Assembly (NCBI RefSeq): GCF_902497875.1
Contig: NZ_CABVHY010000008.1
Coordinates: 1 to 64,000, forward strand
Direction: 5' to 3'
Source: Pseudomonas fluorescens
GTDB taxonomy: Bacteria; Pseudomonadota; Gammaproteobacteria; Pseudomonadales; Pseudomonadaceae
Length of the DNA stretch: 64,000 bases
The notes below the pieces were generated by a model. The model did not search any database. It saw only the letters and a list, made by a program, of their open reading frames with translations, and was not told the DNA's origin. Both the position numbers and the translations under genes were made by a program. Positions 60,758 to 64,000 of the stretch are shown here, piece by piece (the first letter of the stretch is position 1; each line of letters opens with the position of its first letter).

Positions 60758-62260
60758 TTGTCTACATCTAACGAGTTGATCAGCGTCAAGGCCGCTACCG
60801 GTATCGAGGGACTGGATGACATCCTGTCTGGCGGGCTGTCACGCGGCCATGTGTTTTTGCTCGAAGGCGAACCCGGGACTGGCAAGACCACCGTAGGCCT
60901 GCATTTTTTGCTGGCCGGCGCCCGGGCCGGCGAACGCTCGCTGTATATCACCCTGTCGGAAACCGAGCGCGAACTGCGTCAGGGAGCACTGTCCCACGGT
61001 TGGGAGCTGGACGAAAACATCCATATTTTCGAGCTGACACCCCCCGAAAACCTGCTCAATGGCGAGCATCAACAAAGCCTGCTGTACTCCTCGGACCTTG
61101 AGCTGGGCGAAGCCACCCGGCAGATTTTCGACATCGTCGAGCGGGTAAAGCCAACCCGCGTGGTGCTCGACAGCTTGTCCGAGATTCGCCTGCTGGCCCA
61201 AAGCTCATTGCGTTATCGGCGACAGATCCTGGCGATCAAGCACTATTTCGTGCGCTACGACGCCACCGTCCTGCTGCTGGACGACCTGACCACCGAAGCC
61301 CTCGACAAAACCGTACACAGCGTGGCCCACGGGGTCATCCGCCTGGAAGAGCTGACCCCCAACTATGGTGCGGAACGCCGGCGGGTCCGGGTGGTGAAGT
61401 ATCGTGGCCAACAGTACCGCGGCGGGTTCCACGACTTCACCATCATGGGCGATGGCGTGCACGTGTTCCCACGGCTGGTGGCCGCAGAGCATCGCGGGCG
61501 CTACGTGCGTCGCCAACTCAGCAGCGGCATCGAGGAAATGGATGCGCTGCTGGGCGGCGGTATCGAAACCGGTTCCAGCACCTTGATCCTCGGCCCGGCC
61601 GGGACCGGCAAATCGCTGATCAGCATGATTTTCGCTGCCGCGGCGGTGGCTCGTGGCGAGAAAGCCGCAATGTTCATCTTCGACGAAGAGCTCGGCCTGC
61701 TGGTTGAACGCATGAAAAACCTGGGTATCGATTTGCAAGCGCTGCAAGCCAGCGGCAATTTGATGATCGAACAGGTGGATGCCGCGCAATTGTCGCCTGG
61801 CGAGCTCTCCTGGCGCGTTCGTCGTTGCGTCGATGAAGGCAACATCAAGACCGTGATCATCGATAGCATCAACGGCTACCAGGCAGCGATGCCGGAAGAG
61901 AATGCCCTGGTGCTGCACATGCACGAGCTGTTGCTGTACCTCAATCGCCAGGGCGCCGCGACCTTCATGACCGTCGCCCAACATGGTCTGGTGGGCGACA
62001 TGAAGGCGCCAGTCGATATCACTTACCTGGCCGACACGGTGATTCTGTTGCGCTACTTCGAAGCGCTGGGCAAGGTCCGCCGGGCGATCTCGATCATCAA
62101 GAAACGCACCGGCAGCCATGAGTCGACCATTCGCGAATACCGCATCAGCGCCCTTGGCCTGACCATCGGCGAGCCGCTGGACGCGTTCCAGGGAGTCCTG
62201 CGCGGCGTTCCCACTTACCTGGGTGCGAGTAACCCACTACTCAAGGATGAGGGTCAGTGA
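60758..62260 (+). CDS. KaiC-family ATPase with two RecA-like domains
   Basis: A 500-residue protein. Domain 1 has Walker A GEPGTGKTT (37-45), LYITLSETERELRQ with a Ser-Glu in place of the usual Glu pair, and VVLDSLSEIRLLAQ. Domain 2 has Walker A GPAGTGKSL (near 280), FIFDEELGLLVERM with the Glu pair, and TVIIDSINGYQ. The clock-type C-terminal phosphosite and KaiA-binding tail are not evident. No kaiA or kaiB gene is nearby. The start is TTG, with GAGGG upstream. Its stop overlaps the kinase start, so the two work together by position. Family proteins are signalling ATPases. Confidence 0.92.
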   Translation: MSTSNELISVKAATGIEGLDDILSGGLSRGHVFLLEGEPGTGKTTVGLHFLLAGARAGERSLYITLSETERELRQGALSHGWELDENIHIFELTPPENLLNGEHQQSLLYSSDLELGEATRQIFDIVERVKPTRVVLDSLSEIRLLAQSSLRYRRQILAIKHYFVRYDATVLLLDDLTTEALDKTVHSVAHGVIRLEELTPNYGAERRRVRVVKYRGQQYRGGFHDFTIMGDGVHVFPRLVAAEHRGRYVRRQLSSGIEEMDALLGGGIETGSSTLILGPAGTGKSLISMIFAAAAVARGEKAAMFIFDEELGLLVERMKNLGIDLQALQASGNLMIEQVDAAQLSPGELSWRVRRCVDEGNIKTVIIDSINGYQAAMPEENALVLHMHELLLYLNRQGAATFMTVAQHGLVGDMKAPVDITYLADTVILLRYFEALGKVRRAISIIKKRTGSHESTIREYRISALGLTIGEPLDAFQGVLRGVPTYLGASNPLLKDEGQ

Positions 62261-63927
62261 CCGATCTCGAACCCGCTTGTGCGCGCGCAATTATTCTCGC
62301 GCCTCTGGGGCGTGACAGCCAGCTCGCGCTGTCGCTGCTCGACCAAGCCGGTTTCAGTGGCATCGCAGCCCGGGATTTGAGTGGCTTATGTGCCGAGCTG
62401 GAACAAGGCGCCGGTTTGTTGATCATCGCCGCCGAAGCCCTGCTCGGCGTGGATCTCGGGCCCTTGATCAACTACCTGGAACAACAGCCGGCCTGGTCGG
62501 ACTTGCCTATCGTGCTGTTGACTCATCATGGTGGCCCGGAGCAGAACCCATCCTCAAGCCTCGGGGCCCAATTAGGCAACGTCACCTTTCTCGAGCGACC
62601 TTTTCACCCGGTAACGCTGATCAGCCTGGTGACGACTGCCCTTCGCGGTCGATGTCGGCAATATGAAGCCAGGGACCGGTTGATCGACCTCAGTGATAGC
62701 GAGCAACGCCTGCAGAACACCCTGGAGACCCTCGAACAGCAAGTCGAGGAGCGTACCGCGCAGTTACGCCACAACGAGGAAGCCTTGCGTCAGTCGCAGA
62801 AGATGGAAGCGGTCGGGCAACTCACTGGCGGCATCGCTCACGACTTCAACAACATGCTGACCGGGATTATCGGCAGCCTGGAACTCCTGCGCAGGCGCCT
62901 GGCCCGTGGTCGTACCGAGGATCTGGACAGCCTGATCGATCTCGGCGTGACCTCGGCCAACCGCGCCGCCGGCCTGACCCATCGATTGCTGGCGTTTTCC
63001 CGTCGCCAATCGCTGGACTCCAAGCCGGTACAGATGAACTCGCTGGTCATCGCCATGGCCGAACTGCTGCAGCGCAGTCTCAACGAGAGCATCCACCTGG
63101 ACATGCAATTGGGTGAGCAACTGTGGGTGGCCGAAGCCGACCCCAACCAACTGGAAAGTGCCCTGCTCAACCTGGCGCTCAATGCCCGCGATGCGATGCC
63201 CGACGGCGGCAAACTGGTGGTGGAAACCTTCAACCAGCGCCTGGACGCCAGCTTCACAGAAGCTCAGAGCAACCTTGAACCGGGCGACTATGTGGTGTTG
63301 AGCGTCAGGGATTCCGGCTGCGGTATGCCGGAACACATCATCAACCGTGCCTTCGATCCGTTTTTCACTACCAAGCCAATCGGCCAGGGTACCGGGCTGG
63401 GCCTGTCGATGATCTATGGCTTCAGCAAACAATCCCACGGTCATGTGACGATTCACAGCGCGGTCGGCAAGGGCACCACGGTGAACCTGTACCTGCCGCG
63501 TTTTTGCGGCGACCTGGAACAAGCCCCATTGCCCGATCAACCCCAGGCGCCCACTGCCAGAAAGGGTGAAACAGTACTTATCGTCGAGGATGACCCGGCC
63601 GTGCGGGTACTGGTCAGCGAGGTATTGCGCGAGTTGGGGTATGATTTTGTCGAAGCGGGTGACGCCAGCAGCGCGATGCCGATACTCGACTCCGGCCAGC
63701 GTATCGACCTGTTGATCAGCGATGTCGGCTTACCAGGGATGAACGGCAGGCAACTGGCGGAAATCGGCCGGCAGTTCCGGCCGGGGCTCAAAGTGCTGTT
63801 TATCACCGGCTACGCCGAACACGCGGCAGTGCGCGGTGGTTTCCTCGATCCAGGCATGCAGATGATCACCAAACCCTTTACCTTAGACCTGTTGACGGCG
63901 AAAGTCCGGGAGATGATCAGTACCTGA
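62257..63927 (+). CDS. Hybrid sensor histidine kinase / response regulator
   Basis: A 556-residue soluble protein from GTG at 62257 (overlapping the kaiC stop). Residues about 10-130 look like a degenerate receiver domain (ARAIILAPLGRDSQLALSLL; LPIVLLTHHG; FLERPFHPVTLISLV). A coiled coil (about 145-185) leads to the HisKA motif GGIAHDFNNML with His195. The ATPase domain has LLNLALNARDAMP, DSGCGMPEHI and GTGLGLSMIYGF. A C-terminal receiver has LLISDVGLPG with phospho-acceptor Asp489 and TKPF at the end. It lacks membrane segments, so the input is probably the KaiC partner or another cytoplasmic signal. Confidence 0.94.
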   Translation: MTDLEPACARAIILAPLGRDSQLALSLLDQAGFSGIAARDLSGLCAELEQGAGLLIIAAEALLGVDLGPLINYLEQQPAWSDLPIVLLTHHGGPEQNPSSSLGAQLGNVTFLERPFHPVTLISLVTTALRGRCRQYEARDRLIDLSDSEQRLQNTLETLEQQVEERTAQLRHNEEALRQSQKMEAVGQLTGGIAHDFNNMLTGIIGSLELLRRRLARGRTEDLDSLIDLGVTSANRAAGLTHRLLAFSRRQSLDSKPVQMNSLVIAMAELLQRSLNESIHLDMQLGEQLWVAEADPNQLESALLNLALNARDAMPDGGKLVVETFNQRLDASFTEAQSNLEPGDYVVLSVRDSGCGMPEHIINRAFDPFFTTKPIGQGTGLGLSMIYGFSKQSHGHVTIHSAVGKGTTVNLYLPRFCGDLEQAPLPDQPQAPTARKGETVLIVEDDPAVRVLVSEVLRELGYDFVEAGDASSAMPILDSGQRIDLLISDVGLPGMNGRQLAEIGRQFRPGLKVLFITGYAEHAAVRGGFLDPGMQMITKPFTLDLLTAKVREMIST

Positions 63928-64000
63928 GTCGAAACGCCTATCTCGTATGAGGCTTCGGCAGCGGCAACGTAGGCAGTACCCGTTCGAGCCTTACGCCAGC
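63928..64000. other. Window end, no feature called
   Basis: 73 bases after the kinase stop. No terminator or gene start can be called before the window ends. Confidence 0.4.

Noticed and set aside
61205..62119. Minus-strand open frame within kaiC
   Set aside because: Antisense shadow of the KaiC domains; no motif.

Overview
The window looks like a chromosomal segment of a Pseudomonas, most likely of the P. fluorescens group. The support is: high-GC coding with GC-rich third positions; OprD porin, DUF1652 and pqi genes of pseudomonad type; a complete mexS/mexT and mexEF-oprN efflux locus; and abundant REP elements (core GCTGCCGCAGGCTGCGATC and core GGCGAGGGRGCTTGCYCCC) together with a REP-associated tyrosine transposase (RAYT). 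No rRNA, tRNA, CRISPR array or intact prophage was seen. This is reading by eye; no database search was run.

Layout. 1-0.66 kb: 3' remnant of an IS4-type transposase. 0.9-4.8 kb: AraC regulator divergent from thiolase, 3-hydroxyacyl-CoA dehydrogenase and TetR. 5.0-7.8 kb: methyltransferase and DUF4242 protein, divergent from an AraC regulator and a VOC protein, with a two-copy 21-bp-phased direct repeat between them. 7.8-11.8 kb: NTF2-like protein, DUF1445 hydro-lyase, LysR, OprD porin. 11.8-12.3 kb: tandem 138-141 bp REP units. 12.4-16.7 kb: GNAT and a solitary 1176-residue membrane protein of unknown function. 16.9-20.4 kb: pqiA1-pqiA2-pqiB-pqiC. 21-22.9 kb: DJ-1 protein coupled to a serine hydrolase. 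23.1-27.0 kb: FAN1-type nuclease coupled to a nuclease-XPD/DinG-type helicase. 27.2-28.0 kb: small lipoprotein and RAYT. 28.2-32.2 kb: PotF-like binding protein, cupin, FAD amine oxidase and an unusual SnoaL-AraC regulator. 32.5-39.7 kb: DUF1652, UvrD-like helicase, pirin, pgm, MocR regulator. 39.8-41.3 kb: unrecognised 494-residue protein beside an AT-richer gap. 42.0-52.0 kb: mexS, mexT and mexEF-oprN, split by about 1.9 kb holding an MFS gene remnant, a ClbS-like protein and two small genes. 52.4-58.8 kb: catabolic cluster (Tsx-like porin, NTF2-like protein, MFS, nitroreductase, extradiol-type dioxygenase, FAH hydrolase) divergent from a TetR gene, with a GGTACGGTACCGTACC operator candidate. 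59.1-63.9 kb: exporter gene remnants, TPR protein, double-domain KaiC and an overlapping hybrid histidine kinase.

How the parts work together. Several blocks look like self-contained operons with a dedicated regulator: the acyl-CoA block, the pqi envelope lipid-transport block, the FAN1/helicase repair pair, the MexT-controlled efflux pump, the TetR-controlled aromatic-type catabolic cluster, and the KaiC-kinase signalling pair. The intergenic gaps are heavily occupied by REP-type repeats. A sequence beside the RAYT gene matches the inner arm of a REP-like element about 11 kb away (30 of 31 bases), which suggests a cognate transposase-repeat relationship. The least explained items are the 1176-residue membrane protein, the 494-residue protein at 39.8 kb, the ClbS-like gene inside the mex locus, and the KaiC-hybrid kinase couplet.
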